64,000 bases of DNA from Brucella oryzae. Its GTDB lineage: Bacteria; Pseudomonadota; Alphaproteobacteria; Rhizobiales; Rhizobiaceae. A program made the translations under genes and the position numbers. Below, one piece after another: positions 1 to 11,768 of this stretch (its first letter is position 1; every line of letters starts with the position of its first letter). The stretch spans positions 1,462,501-1,526,500 of the forward strand of contig JAAVLL010000001.1 in NCBI GenBank assembly GCA_012103035.1. The letters are read 5' to 3'. The notes below the pieces were generated by a model. The model was not told the DNA's origin, did no database searches, and worked only from the letters and a program-made list of their open reading frames with translations.

Positions 1-965
1 TTCTCGGCAAAACTCAACGAGAACGTATGCGTTTCCCGCCTTGTCAGATCGAGAAGAATATCGGTGACCTCGGGTTGCTCCTCGGGCACCGCTCCTGCAA
101 GGGTGTCAGACTTGTTTTCACGTTCAGCCATGGCGCGCGCGACAGAATCCGATGCCTTGTCGGAAATTGTATAAACTGTCGCGCCGCGAATATCGTGCTG
201 GTTAATCGTATCGGCGTGGATGGAGATGAACAGGTCCGCCTCATGCTGTCGGGCGATCCGTACGCGTTCTGAAAGACGCAGGAAGATGTCGTCGTCGCGG
301 GTCATCAGCACTTTTATGTTCTTGTCCTGTGCCAGACGATCCCTCAGCTCTCGGCCGAAAGCGAGCGTCAGATCTTTTTCCTTGATGCCACTCAGGCTCT
401 CCGCACCGCTGTCGATGCCGCCGTGACCGGGGTCAATCATGACTGTGAACGGACGAACTGCCCCATTCTGCTTGGATGCCAGAACGGGCTTTCACTACGA
501 TCCGTCGAGCTCGTAATTTCCTCACGGCTTTTCAGCTGCTCTGCAAACTCCCGGTCTGACGTTGCCACGATATCGGCTACCAAGCGATAACCCGATGCGC
601 TTTCATTTTTCAGAACACGAAGATCCTCGACCTTGAAGGGACCACGTAGTGTTAAGATCAGACGTGAACGCCCCTTTCCGACAAGTCCATAACGAACACG
701 GGATATCAGCCCTCGCGCCTCCAGACTTTTTCATCAAAACCAAACCGTGTCTCCGGCAGGTCGACGACGAAGCGATGAGGATTGTCAGAATCAGGGTCGA
801 GAGCTTTGGCTCCCGATCGAACATCACGACGACGCGCGTTCGCAGATCATCGCCGGCCATACGGAAAGTCAGCGCAGATAATGGAGAAGTCACACGATCG
901 GCGGCAAAGGCAGGCGCGGACGGGAACAGCCAAACAGACAAAAGAGCGACCAATGCCAAAAGCAT
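1..965 (-). CDS. amiC: N-acetylmuramoyl-L-alanine amidase (AMIN + Amidase_3), 3' end off the window
   Basis: Zinc amidase that cuts the amide bond between N-acetylmuramic acid and the stem peptide, active in the periplasm at division sites. The start at 965 opens with a hydrophobic signal peptide ending near APAFAA. An AMIN-type domain follows (LTFRMAGDDLRTRVVV). The catalytic domain runs from about 450 down to position 1, with the zinc ligands visible in IDPGHGG, the Glu of SGAESL and the His of SIHAD. One base is missing near 770 (LILT should continue DPHRFVVDLPE), so the AMIN and catalytic parts lie in different frames. The C-terminus is cut by the window edge. The NlpD-like protein at 27.3 kb is a candidate activator; that link is inference. 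Confidence 0.85.
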
Positions 966-1710
966 CGCGCACCCAGCAATCGTGTTATAGCGTTTTCAGC
1001 GCTTCGAAAATGCATCGGCCGCCACAATCAAGAATCTCATTGAATGACTGGTATCAATAATCGCGATACCGGCACGCTTGCCCCTGCACCATCTCGCCCG
1101 AATACCCATAAAACACTCGTACAGAATTACAGTTAATGAAGGATTTCCAGCCGTATTTCGACCTTGAATAGGGCCTATACTCAGCTTTCGGCAAAATTGC
1201 GATACGAATGTCAAATGATATTCGTACTTGTCATCGTTCAAACGACGCCATAAAAGCAATCGAAGGTTTTGGGTGAACTACCAGAATCGTTTGCCGGTTC
1301 TCAAAATGAACTGCAAGGAACGGTAGTGAAAACAGCGGCATATTCATTCGCCGCCCCCGATAACCAGCACAGAATTCAGCGGAGATGTGGCTCCCCGCCC
1401 TCCGTTTCTATCGGCCGACTGCGCATCTTTACGCGCTGTCGCCAACGCTCGAAAAGAGCAATGAGGTCGGCCCGGCTTTTCCGGGTCATATATGAGGTCG
1501 TTTCGTTCGGAACAGCTATGGGTCAAGCAAGACTGACCACTGCAAGCCTGAAGACCGTGATCGCCGCGAGGCCGTCGCGCGCGGAGGCAGCAGCTTTTAT
1601 TCCGACGAACCCAGAACCATCCGGCAGACGCAGCGCAGCGAGCACGACAGCCCTCAGGGTTTCGTCCGGCACACGCGTTTTGCGTCTTCGTGCCGGCAGG
1701 AAAGACAATA
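966..1710. promoter_or_regulatory. Long divergent intergenic region: amidase promoter side and RNase E 5' leader
   Basis: This 745-base gap separates the divergent amidase and rne genes. No open frame in it looks coding. RNase E genes commonly carry a long structured 5' leader used for autoregulation, and the last 250 bases here are GC-rich with several short inverted repeats (for example around 1660-1700). I could not pin down a convincing -35/-10 pair, so the regulatory role is inferred from position. Confidence 0.4.
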
Positions 1711-4481
1711 ATGTCCAACAAAATGCTTATAGATGCCTCCCACCCGGAGGAGACCCGGGTTATCGTCACTCGGGGCAACAAGATTGAAGAATTCGACTTT
1801 GAGTCGGAACACAAGAAGCAGCTGAAAGGCAATATCTACCTTGCACGCGTCACCCGCGTCGAACCATCGCTTCAGGCTGCGTTCGTGGAATATGGCGGCA
1901 ATCGCCATGGTTTCCTTGCGTTTTCGGAAATCCATCCTGACTACTACCAGATCCCGGTAGCAGACCGTCTTGCGCTGCTCGAAGCGGAAGCAAAGGCCGC
2001 ACGCGCGGAAGACGATGAAGATGAACCCCGCGCCAAGAGCGAGCGCAGTGACCGGAATGATCGCTCGCGCCGCAACCGTCGTCGCGGTCGTCGTGACGGC
2101 CAGAACGGTGATGCGCAGGCCAATGCGGCTGACAGGGGATTGCCTGCCGCAGAGCCTGTCGGTCCGGCTTTTGAGAATTACGTGCCTGGCACACCGGCCA
2201 TTGCCCTTTCGCAGAAAAGCGATGTGATTTCTGAAGCCGTCGACAACGGCGACGAGGACGACATCGAGCATGAAGAGGACATGGTCGAATCTGTCGGTTC
2301 GGAAGATGCACGAGGAGCTTCCGACACCTGCCCGCACCAATCGCCGCCAGTACAATATTCAGGAAGTGATCAAGCGTCGCCAGATTCTTCTGGTGCAGGT
2401 GGTCAGGAAGAGCGCGGCAACAAGGGCGCAGCTCTCACGACCTATCTTTCGCTTGCCGGACGCTATTCGGTACTGATGCCGAACACGGCACGGGGCGGCG
2501 GCATTTCGCGCAAGATCACCAATCCGCAGGACCGCAAGCGCCTCAAGGAAATCGTCAAAGAACTCGAAGTGCCGCAGGGCATGGGCGTGATCCTGCGCAC
2601 GGCTGGTGCTAACCGCACCAAAGCCGAAGTCAAGCGCGACCACGAATACCTGATGCGTCTTTGGGAAAATGTGCGCACGCTGACACTGCAATCGACCGCA
2701 CCTGCCCTCGTCTATGAAGAAGGCAGCCTGATCAAGCGTTCGATCCGTGACCTTTATAACAAGGACATCTCGGAGATTCTCGTTTCCGGTGAAAATGGTT
2801 ACCGCGAGGCCAAAGACTTCATGCGCATGCTCATGCCGAGCCATGCAAAGGTCGTTCAGCCTTACCGCGAACAGGTTCCTATCTTCATGCGCAACGGTGT
2901 TGAAGCGCAGCTCGACCGCATGCTGCTGCCGCAGGTCACGCTCAAATCGGGCGGTTACCTGATTATCAACCAGACGGAAGCGCTCGTCGCCATCGACGTC
3001 AATTCGGGCCGTTCGACGCGCGAACATTCGATTGAGGACACCGCGCTCCAAACCAATCTGGAAGCTGCTGAAGAAGTCGCGCGCCAGTTGCGCCTGCGCG
3101 ATCTTGCCGGTCTGATCGTCGTCGACTTCATCGACATGGAAGAAAAGCGCAACAATCGTGCTGTCGAAAAGAAGATGAAGGAATGCCTGAAGGATGATCG
3201 TGCCCGTATTCAGGTAGGCCGCATCTCTCATTTCGGTCTTCTGGAAATGTCGCGTCAGCGTATCCGCGCATCCGTGCTGGAAAGCACAATGCAGGTCTGC
3301 CCGCATTGCGGCGGCACCGGTCATATCCGCTCGGATTCCTCCATGGCACTGCACATCATTCGCGGCATTGAGGACTATCTGCTGCGTCATTCCGGTTTCG
3401 ACATTCATGTCCGCACACCGGCTGCCTCGGCGCTTTATGTTCTCAATCACAAGCGCCAGCTTCTCGCCGATCTGGAAGGACGTTTTGGTGTAGCGATCAG
3501 CATCGACGCCGACGAGAGCGTCAGCCACCAGCATTTTGTCATCGACAAGGGTGCTCCGTCCACACGGCCGATCAGCCAGCCTCCGGTACAGCCGATGGCC
3601 TATATCGAGGACGATATCGAAGATCCGGAAATCCCGGTCGATGAGGACGAAGCCGAAGAAGAAACGACAGCAGACGTTCAGGCTCGCGAAGATCGTGGTG
3701 ACGAAGGTGATCGCAAGCGCCGTCGCCGTCGCCGCCGTCGCGGTGGTCGTGATCGCGAGAACCCGGAACAGGCTGCAAAGACCGATCCGTTTCGAATGAT
3801 GCCTCCGACGAAGATGATGACGCGGATGACGCGCAGGATTCATCTTCGAATGCTTCGCTGAGCGAAGAAGATCGTCGCAAGAAGCGTCGCCGCGGTCGCC
3901 GGGGCGGACGCAAGAACCGTCGTGATGACGAACCGCGTGCACGCAAGGTTCCTGATCCAGAATTCGTCGGTTACACGCCGGTTCTGCCGGTCAAGGCCGA
4001 GGAAGCTGTTGTCGAAGCAGTGGCAGCGGTGGAACAAACAGCTGAAGTCGCTGAAGCTGCGGTTCCGGTTACCGAAGCAGCAGTTGAGGAAAAGCCTGCC
4101 AAGCCTGCCCGTAAGCCCCGCGCTCGCAAGTCTGCGAAGACTGAAGAAGCGGCTGAGGATGTCATTACTGCTGAAGCAGCAGAAAAGCCTGCCAAGCCTG
4201 CTCGCAAGACCCGTAGCCGCAAGAAGGCAGCCGAAGAGGCTCCTGCCGAGCCGGTAGTGGTCGCTGACGAACCTAAAGCGGAAACCGAGAAGCCGAAGCG
4301 GCGCACTCGCAGAGCTGCTGCGAAACCAGCCGTTGAAGTCGAAGAGACGGTTGCAGTCGAAGCAGAAGTGACGACGATTGCCGAGCCGCAGAAAAGCGCT
4401 GAGCCCGTTGTGACTTCAAGCGAGAGCGAAGACCAGAAGCCCAAGCGCGCTGGCTGGTGGCAGAAGAAGGGCTTCTTCTGA
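1711..4481 (+). CDS. rne: Ribonuclease E
   Basis: Endoribonuclease that starts mRNA decay and processes rRNA and tRNA, and scaffolds the degradosome. The start is MSNKMLIDASHPEETR at 1711, preceded by AGGAAAG. An S1 domain (about residues 35-120) is interrupted by a long charged insertion rich in Arg and acidic residues. The catalytic core shows AIDVNSG and VVDFIDM with the metal-binding aspartates, and the zinc-link CPHCGGTG. The C-terminal half is a low-complexity tail of RRRRR blocks and Ala/Glu/Lys repeats ending GWWQKKGFF. Frame breaks: two bases lost near 2312, one (AA to A) near 2403, one (GG to G) near 3792. The repaired protein is roughly 920 residues, typical for Rhizobiales. An essential gene with three breaks argues for sequence error. 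Confidence 0.95.
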
Positions 4482-4503
4482 AACCCGTTTCATAATTGAA
4501 ATG

Positions 4504-4529
4504 AAAACCGGCGGAAACGCCGGTTTTTC
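4504..4529 (+). terminator. Rho-independent terminator after rne
   Basis: The stem CCGGCG/CGCCGG with a GAAA tetraloop is followed by TTTTTC. It lies 22 bases after the rne stop and before the convergent aminotransferase stop. Confidence 0.85.
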
Positions 4530-4567
4530 TTTATCTTTAATACTGTGAATGGTTTGAAGGAACCGGT

Positions 4568-5729
4568 TCAGGCTTTCTGTTGTGGCAGCCAGCCTTCCAG
4601 GCGGCGAACAGCTTCTTCCATTTCCTCGATCTTTCCGGCATAGGAAAAGCGCATCGTGCGATGCCCGTCCAGCGGGTCGAAATCCCGTCCCGGCGTTGCA
4701 GCAATATTGATTTCGGCAATCATGCGACGCGCAAATTCCATGCTGTCATTGGTGAAGCGCGAAACGTCACAATAGGCATAGAATGCACCATCCATCGGTG
4801 CAGCCAGGCTAAGACCTACACGCGGAAGATGATCAAGCAGGATGAGCCTGCTCTGGCGATAACGGTCCTTTACTCGCTCAAGCTCCGCTGTTGCGTGAAA
4901 AGCTTCGATGGCAGCACGCTGGGAAAGCTCCGGTGCGGATATATAAAGGCTCTGGCTCAACCGCTCAATTGCGCGGATATCGCCTTCTGGAAGAACCATC
5001 CAGCCGATACGCCAGCCGGTCATGCAGTAATACTTGGAGAACGAATTGATGACCGTCACATCGTTTGAAATCTCCAATGCCGTGACATCATCCGTTTCAT
5101 AGGAAAGCCGGTGATAAATTTCGTCGGAAATGACCCGGATACCGAGATCGCCGGCTGTTTCGATGATCGCTTTGAGGTCCGCCTTATCGATAACCGCGCC
5201 GGTCGGATTGGCCGGACTGGCAAACAATACGCCCTTCAGGGGCTTTTCAGTATGTGCCGCAGCAAGCGCTTCAGCGGTTAGTGATGCCGATGTTCCGTCT
5301 CCAGTCGATATTTCCACGACCTCAAGGCCTAGTGCCGTCAATATATTGCGATAGGCGGGATAGCCTGACGTGTAATGGCAACTCTGTCGCCCGGATCGAA
5401 ATAAACCAAAAGGCCAGATTGAAGGCGGCAGACGAGCCAGTTGTGACGGCAATACGCTCCGGCGAGACCGAAACACCATAATGATCGGCATAATGAGCAG
5501 CGATCGCCTCTCTCAGTTCGACCAGTCCCAGAGCATCGGTATAACCAATGCGACCGTCTTTCAAAGCGCGTTCAGCAGCTTGTCGAACGACCAACGGTGC
5601 CGGGTCGGCAGGCTGCCCTACCGCCATGGAAATGATTGGATGTCCGACTGCGCGACGACGGTTAGCTTCTGCCAGAACGTCCATGGCATGGAAGGGTTCG
5701 ACTGCGCTGCGGCTGGAAAGAGTGACCAA
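4568..5729 (-). CDS. Class I/II PLP-dependent aminotransferase
   Basis: Fold-type I aminotransferase; the substrate cannot be read from the sequence. The start is MVTLSSRSAVEPFHAMDVL at 5729. The N-terminal half shows the substrate/cofactor segments GQPADPAP and TTGSSAAFNLAF. The PLP lysine is in NSFSKYYCMTGWRIGW, and the C-terminal arginine region is RTMRFSYAG. Two single-base losses near 5382 (TTTTT to TTTT) and 5402 separate an N-terminal frame from the rest. It is convergent with rne, sharing the terminator zone, and divergent from the M48 protease. The length, about 387 residues, is normal for the family. It could be an aspartate/aromatic or valine-pyruvate type enzyme. Confidence 0.85.
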
Positions 5730-5917
5730 CTTTACCTCCAGAAAATTGCGAGTGGCGTTCGCTACACCCGCCGTATAATCGCCAGATTGCTAAAGCAACA
5801 GCACCTTTTGAGAAAATGCGGCAAATCCGGGATGGAGACTATCTCTCACCTGCCTATAGATGATTGAATGCAAAGGCTATAAGAATCGAGCCGGTTTGAA
5901 GAAGGACGAACAACACG

Positions 5918-7330
5918 ATGGGGACGATGACTGCACCTTTCCCAGCCAGGAGATTCTCTTCCATACTCTAGCTCGACATACGATGGCCGTAATGGCTGCG
6001 ATGTCCGTAGCCGTTACCAGTGCCCTGCCCGCATCCGCACAATCGCGAGGCGGTAGTGTCCCCATTGTTCGTGACGCCGAAATCGAAGCGCTTGTCGCCG
6101 ATTATGCAACACCGATCCTCAAGGTGGCTGGTCTGAGCAGCCGCGGCATTCGGGTCATTCTGGTCAACTCACAAAGCTTCAATGCCTTTGTCGATGGGCG
6201 CCGTATTTTTATCAATACCGGTGCAATCATGCAGGCGGAAACGCCCAATGAAATCATCGGCGTGATTGCGCACGAATCGGGCCACCTTGCCGGAGGACAT
6301 CAGGAGCGTTTGCGCGAACAGCGAGCCGTGCCCGCAATATGGCGATCATCGGCATGCTGCTTGGTGTTGGGGCTGGCGTTGCAGGTGCCGCAAGCGGCAG
6401 CGGCAATGCCGCGGAGCTGGAGCTGGCATTGCCATGGGTTCAAGCGAAATAGCCATGCGCAGTGTGCTCAACTATCAGCGCACGGAAGAAATGACTGCCG
6501 ATCGTCTAGCGGTGAATTATCTCAATGCCACCGGGCAATCAACCAAGGGCATGCTCGATACTTTCGAGCGCTTCGCATCGGCCTTGTCGCTTACCGGTAC
6601 GCAGATAGACCAGTATCGTATTAGCCACCCTCTCCCGCGTGAGCGAATTGCCAATCTTGAGGAACTGGCGAGAAAGAGCCCTTATTTCAACAAGACCGAC
6701 TCTCCGGCGTTACAGTTGCGCCATGACATGGCTCGCGCCAAAATTGCCGCCTATTCCGGCAATATGGGCGCGCTTCAGCGCATGTTCCGCAACAATCCCG
6801 GCGGGCTTCCTGCTCGCTATGGCAATGCCATCACGACATTCCTCAACGGATCGGCTCGTGCGGCACTGCCAAAGTTCGATGCATTGATCAAGGAACAGCC
6901 GAAGAACCCGTATTTCCAGGAAATGCGCGGTGAAGTCTTGTTGAAAGCCAACGATCCGACAGGGGCGGCAAAGGCTTTTCAGAAGGCCGTTTCGCTCGAT
7001 TCACGCAAGTCACCACTGCTACGCATGAGCTACGGGCGCGCTATGATGCTTACCGGAGCAAAGGCAAGCATGCCGACGGCAATCAAGGAAATCAAAGCGG
7101 GCATTGCTTCTGATCCGGAGTTTCCGGGCGGATACGGCTATCTCGCACAAGCTTACGGACAACAGGGCGATATGGCGCTCGCCGATCTTGCCACTGCCGA
7201 CATGAATTATTATTCGGGCAAACTTCAGCAGGCCAAGATCTTTGCCATCCGAGCGCAAAAGAAAATGAAGCCCGGCACACCTAATTGGCTTCGCGCGCAA
7301 GATATTATCAATGCCAAGAAAAGCAAATAA
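5918..7330 (+). CDS. M48-family metalloprotease with TPR tail (BepA/YfgC-like)
   Basis: Periplasmic zinc protease of the type that polices outer-membrane protein assembly. The HExxH motif is IAHESGHLAGGH, and the third ligand Glu is likely in RTEEMTADR. A TPR-like helical C-terminal half follows, with repeats around AAKAFQKAVSLDS and GGYGYLAQAYGQQGD. I prefer the start at 5918 (GAAGGA upstream), which gives a signal peptide ending PASAQ; reaching it needs one base restored near 5968. ATG 5983 is an in-frame alternative. Further breaks near 6330 and 6413 scramble a Gly/Ala-rich hydrophobic segment after the protease motif. A DsbA-like gene follows 50 bases later, consistent with an envelope quality-control pair. 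Confidence 0.85.
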
Positions 7331-7380
7331 GGCAAGGGTTCGCACCTGAGCCCCATATTGAAGACAGATAGGAATTTGGA

Positions 7381-8174
7381 ATGAAGAACGCAGTTTCCAT
7401 AACAGTTGCCAGCGGGATCGTGGGCATCGCAGCGCTTGCAGTGGGCTTTTATGCAGGCATTGCCCGGCAGGCTCCAGCCACTGCGGAAAGCCCTACGGTC
7501 CCCGTCGCGATGAACCAGCAGGCCATAGAAAATGTTGTGCGCAACTATCTTATCCAGAATCCTGAACTGATGCTGGAAGTACAAAGCGCGCTTGAAACCA
7601 AGCAGGCACATGCGGCGCAGGAGCAGATAAAGCAGGTATTGGCCGCTAATCGCAGCACGCTTTACGACCCCAAGCATGACGCCGTGTTTGGCAATCCAGA
7701 TGGCGATGTGACCGTCTATGAATTCTTCGATTACAATTGCGGCTACTGCAAGCGGGCACTGCCTGACATGGAAGCCATTTTGAAAACGGACAAAAATGTC
7801 CGGTTCGTTATGAAGGAATTTCCGATTCTCGGACCAGATTCGGTTAAGGCGCACATTGTGGCCCAGGCTTTCAAGGCGCTAATGCCTGAAAAATATGCTG
7901 AATTCCATGAAGTGCTGCTAGGTACTCAGGGACGTGCAACGGAAGAATCTGCCGTGGCTGATGCCGTAAAACTGGGGCCGATGAAGCGCAGCGTGAAAAG
8001 ATGAAGGATCCGGCCATCGCCGGCTCATTCCAACAGACCTATCAGCTTGCCCAGCAGCTCAATATTTCCGGCACTCCATCCTACATCATCGGCGATGAAC
8101 TGGTACCCGGCGCAATCGGTGTGGACGGACTGGTTGAGAGAATCGCGGCAGCACGTGCTGCAGTGAAGAAATAA
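7381..8174 (+). CDS. DsbA-family thiol:disulfide oxidoreductase (Com1-like)
   Basis: Periplasmic thioredoxin-fold protein that forms or shuffles disulfides. An N-terminal membrane anchor or signal segment (residues 5-28) is followed by a helical dimerisation-type region. The thioredoxin fold carries CGYC in YNCGYCKRALPD, and the cis-Pro loop GTPSYIIG lies near the C-terminus. One base is missing near 7979, where LGADEAQREKMKDPAIAG should continue, so the last 65 residues are in another frame. The cluster with an M48 protease suggests an envelope-folding role. CGYC is shared with the DsbA/DsbG superfamily, so reductase or isomerase activity cannot be excluded. Confidence 0.88.
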
Positions 8175-8417
8175 GCAAAACGGCCATGGCTTGACTGATC
8201 ACTTTTGTGAAACAGTTTAAGCCGTGGCATTTAATATTCGTGTTGAATGAAGAAAAATTGCCGTCTTGCCTGCCCATTTCGCAAAGAATAGCGGAAAAAC
8301 CGGTTCGGCAAAACATCTGCAATGATTTAGAGGGTTTCGACTTGCGTCCAAGCCCTCTATATGAAATGCGAAGTGTACCGAAATTTCGTGGTAACGCGTT
8401 ATCAGTCGCGGACGGAT
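8175..8417. other. Intergenic region upstream of aroQ
   Basis: This 243-base, AT-richer gap has no coding frame that continues a neighbour. It contains an inverted repeat, AGAGGG and CCCTCT, around 8330-8360, shortly before aroQ. It probably holds the promoter of the aroQ-accB-accC-aat run; no clear -10/-35 was recognised. Confidence 0.35.
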
Positions 8418-8890
8418 ATGGCAAAAACGATTTTTGTTTTGAACGGCCCCAATCTCAATCTTCTCGGTAAACGAGAACCGGGGATATACGGCGTTGCAAC
8501 GCTCGATAATATCGAGGCAGACTGCAAACGTGAGGCCGGGCTTCTTGGACTGGAAGTTGATTTTCGACAGTCCAATTACGAAGGCGACTTGGTGACCTGG
8601 ATTCAGGAGGCAGGCGACAAAATGCCTATGTTCTCATCAATCCTGCCGCCTATAGCCACACTTCGGTTGCTATTCATGATGCAATCCGCTCGGCCAAGGT
8701 AACGGTCGTGGAAGTGCATCTTTCGAACATTCATGCGCGTGAAGCTTTCCGGCATCACTCCTATGTATCCGCAGTCGCCAAAGGTGTTATTTGCGGCTTT
8801 GGCGCGGAAGGATATCTGCTCGGTCTGCGCGCGCTTGCGGCAATTGCCAAAGAAGAAGAAAACAACGGGCAAAGCGTTAAAGGGGCCTGA
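8418..8890 (+). CDS. aroQ: Type II 3-dehydroquinate dehydratase
   Basis: Third step of the shikimate pathway: dehydrates 3-dehydroquinate to 3-dehydroshikimate. The start [17 protein letters not shown] at 8418 carries the family N-terminal signature; the catalytic Tyr lies in PGIYG. Repairing one A (AAAAA to AAAA) near 8623 restores the Asn/His segment [12 protein letters not shown], followed by the substrate-binding [17 protein letters not shown]. It stops one base before the accB start, a coupled arrangement with the two acetyl-CoA carboxylase genes that is common in Rhizobiales. About 157 residues, normal for type II. Confidence 0.93.
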
Positions 8891-8891
8891 T

Positions 8892-9359
8892 ATGTCCAGC
8901 AAAAATTCCGTCATCGACAAGGAAACGATCCGCGATCTGGCGGATATTCTCAATGAAACCGACCTGACCGATATCGAAGTGGAACACGGTGATCTGCGTA
9001 TCCGCGTTTCGCGCAAGGTCACGGTTCAGGCGGCAGCAACCGTTATGCCTGCTGCAGCTCCTGTTGCTGCCGCTCCGGCCGCGCCAGCTGCTGCAGCCGC
9101 TGAACCAACCAAGGCCGATTTGTCGAAGAACGCCGTTCCGTCGCCGATGGTTGGCACTGCCTATCTTGCTCCTGCTCCAGGCGCCCGCAACTTCATCGAG
9201 GTTGGCGCACAGGTGAAGGAAGGTCAGACGCTTCTCATCATCGAAGCCATGAAGACCATGAACCAAATCCCGGCCCCACGTGCTGGTACGGTCAAGGCCA
9301 TTCTCATCGAAGACGCCCAGCCGGTTGAATTCGGTGAGCCGCTCGTCGTAATCGAATAA
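8892..9359 (+). CDS. accB: Biotin carboxyl carrier protein of acetyl-CoA carboxylase
   Basis: Carries the biotin that shuttles carboxylate between AccC and AccAD in the first committed step of fatty acid synthesis. Intact, 155 residues: an N-terminal helical domain, an Ala/Pro-rich linker (about residues 50-75), then the biotinyl domain with the modified Lys in EAMKTMN. It starts directly after the aroQ stop and is followed 44 bases later by accC. Confidence 0.97.
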   Translation: MSSKNSVIDKETIRDLADILNETDLTDIEVEHGDLRIRVSRKVTVQAAATVMPAAAPVAAAPAAPAAAAAEPTKADLSKNAVPSPMVGTAYLAPAPGARNFIEVGAQVKEGQTLLIIEAMKTMNQIPAPRAGTVKAILIEDAQPVEFGEPLVVIE

Positions 9360-9403
9360 GACAACAGATTACGGCTTATTCAATGAACGGGCAGCAAAGC
9401 GCA

Positions 9404-10755
9404 ATGTTTCAAAAGATACTCATAGCCAATCGTGGCGAAATCGCTCTTCGCGTGCTCAGGGCTTGTAAGGAACTGGGCATCAAGACCGTCGCCGTTCACT
9501 CCACGGCAGATGCCGATGCGATGCATGTGCGTCTGGCAGACGAAAGCGTTTGCATCGGGCCGCCGCCGTCGCGCGACAGCTATCTGAACATTCATCAGAT
9601 CGTCGCTGCTTGCGAAATCACCGGTGCCGACGCAATCCATCCGGGTTACGGCTTCCTGTCGGAAAATGCCAAGTTTGCGGAAATTCTTGAAGCGCACAGC
9701 ATTACCTTCATCGGCCCCACCGCTTCACATATCCGCATCATGGGCGACAAGATTGAAGCCAAGCGTACTGCAAAGCGTCTCGGCATTCCGGTCGTTCCGG
9801 GTTCTGACGGCGGCGTGACGGATGACGCGGAAGCGGCTCGCGTTGCAAAGGAAATCGGCTATCCCGTCATCATCAAGGCTTCGGCCGGTGGTGGCGGACG
9901 TGGCATGAAGGTCGCCCGCAGCGAGGAAGATCTTTCTGTGGCCCTCGCAACCGCCCGCTCCGAAGCAGGAGCAGCCTTTGGTGACGACGCGGTCTATATC
10001 GAGAAGTATCTCGAAAAGCCGCGCCACATCGAAGTACAGGTCATGGGCGATGGTGCAGGCAATGCCATTCATCTGGGTGAGCGCGACTGCTCGTTGCAGC
10101 GGCGCCACCAGAAGGTTTGGGAAGAAGCCAATTCACCGGCGCTCAATGCCGAAGCACGCGACAAGATCGGCATGGTTTGCGCCAACGCCTGTGCGGAGCT
10201 GGGATATCGCGGTGCGGGAACGATCGAGTTCCTTTATGAGGACGGCGAGTTCTATTTCATCGAAATGAATACGCGCCTTCAGGTGGAGCATCCAATCACG
10301 GAAGCCATCACAGGCATTGATCTCGTTCATGAACAGATCAGAGTTGCAGCCGGCCTCGGCCTGTCGGTCAAGCAGAAGGATATCCGGTTCTCCGGCCACG
10401 CCATCGAATGCCGGATCAACGCTGAAGATCCGCTGACATTTGCGCCTTCGCCGGGCTTGATCACGCATTATCATACGCCGGGTGGGCTTGGCATCCGTGT
10501 AGATTCGGGTGTCTATTCCGGTTACCGTATTCCGCCTTATTACGACAGCCTTATCGGCAAGCTCATCGTGCACGGTCGCAATCGCGTCGAATGCATGATG
10601 CGTCTGCGCCGCGCGCTGGACGAGTTCGTGGTGGATGGTGTCAAAACCACGCTTCCTCTCTTCCAGGACCTGATCGCCAATCAGGACATTGCTAACGGCG
10701 ATTACGACATTCATTGGCTGGAAAAATATCTGGCCACGAAAACCAAAACGCCTGA
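9404..10755 (+). CDS. accC: Biotin carboxylase subunit of acetyl-CoA carboxylase
   Basis: ATP-dependent carboxylation of BCCP biotin. The start is [16 protein letters not shown] at 9404. The ATP-grasp features are in order: glycine-rich [14 protein letters not shown], the biotin/bicarbonate region [13 protein letters not shown], and the metal/catalytic [16 protein letters not shown]. The frame is intact for about 445 residues. It then runs on past the expected C-terminus because one A is missing near 10741; restoring it gives an end like KYLATKNQNA and a stop at 10753-10755. Confidence 0.95.
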
Positions 10756-10760
10756 CGAAA

Positions 10761-11370
10761 GTGACCGCAGGAGTGTCCCCGGACGACTATTCAATCGAAC
10801 CGGAGTTGCTCCTGCGGGCCTATGCCACGGAATATTTCCCATGGCAGAAGAAGCCGACGACCCGGAAGTCTTCTGGGTTCGTCCCGAGAGGCGCGGTGTT
10901 ATACCCTCGACAGCTTCCACATGCCGAAAAGCCTTCAGAAGACCATCCGCCAAGGCATTTTTGATATAAGACTCGACAGTGATTTCGATGGCGTGATCGA
11001 AGGTTGTGCCAGCGGAACCGGCGAACGCGCGCGCACATGGATCAATAGGCCAATCCGAGAGCCTACAGGAAATTGTTCGAGATCGGACATTGCCACACCG
11101 TTGAAGCCTGGCATGAGGGACAGCTCGTCGGTGGGCTGTATGGCGTGACGCTCGGGCGCGCCTTTTCGGTGAAAGCATGTTCACCCGCAAGCGGGATGCG
11201 TCGAAGGTCTGCCTTGCCTATCTGGTCCAGCATCTGGTCAGCCGAGGTTTCGTGCTTCTCGACACGCAGTTTACGACGCCACATCTCGAAAGATTTGGCG
11301 CTGTCGAAGTTCCACGAAAAAATATGAGAAATTGCTGGAAAACGCGCTCGACGGGATCGCGCGTTTCTGA
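10761..11370 (+). CDS. aat: Leucyl/phenylalanyl-tRNA-protein transferase
   Basis: N-end-rule enzyme that adds Leu or Phe to proteins with an N-terminal Arg or Lys. A GTG start at 10761 gives [19 protein letters not shown]. The family core appears once five single-base homopolymer losses are repaired (near 10848, 10908, 11070, 11166 and 11320): [18 protein letters not shown], the central [20 protein letters not shown] and the C-terminal [15 protein letters not shown]. Five breaks in 610 bases make this the worst-affected gene in the window. It lies just after accC on the same strand. Confidence 0.88.
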
Positions 11371-11381
11371 AATGGCTGCCG

Positions 11382-11768
11382 TTAGTTACGCTGATCCGGC
11401 GGAGGCACTTCCGACTTCTGCTTGCAGTTCTTCAGCCAGACGTCATAGATCGGGTGCTCGACAGCGTTAAGACCTGGGCTATCGGCAAACATCCAGCCGG
11501 TGAAGATACGGCGAATCTTGCGATCCAGCGTAATTTCATCGACTTCAACAAAGCCATCCGTGCGTGGCGCTTCATCTTCGGTACGAGAATAGCAAACTTT
11601 CGGCGTTACCTGCAGCGCACCAAACTGAACCGTCTCATTGATATAGACATCGAATGTCGTGATACGTCCGGTAATTTTATCGAGACCCGAGAACTCAGCA
11701 ACCGGGTTGGTGATGCGTTCAGCCATGGCTGTCTGAAAGCTGCTGGTGATCGCCATGAATGAAATCAA
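11382..11768 (-). CDS. DUF2155-family secreted protein
   Basis: Conserved alphaproteobacterial protein of unknown function. The body shows the family pattern [15 protein letters not shown], a cysteine in PKVCYSRT, and [24 protein letters not shown]. The N-terminus is a hydrophobic export signal ending TAMA. The start is uncertain: a TTG at 11768 or ATG at 11756 gives a short signal, while the sequence just upstream (KNSIKRTVQVA in the same frame) suggests the true start lies further out behind a frame error. It is convergent with aat. Confidence 0.75.
   Translation of the reverse strand: MISFMAITSSFQTAMAERITNPVAEFSGLDKITGRITTFDVYINETVQFGALQVTPKVCYSRTEDEAPRTDGFVEVDEITLDRKIRRIFTGWMFADSPGLNAVEHPIYDVWLKNCKQKSEVPPPDQRN

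Noticed and set aside
2359-3942. Long minus-strand open frame of about 527 codons antisense to rne
   Set aside because: It is the shadow of the RNase E coding strand; composition follows the opposite codon periodicity and it contains no recognisable domain.
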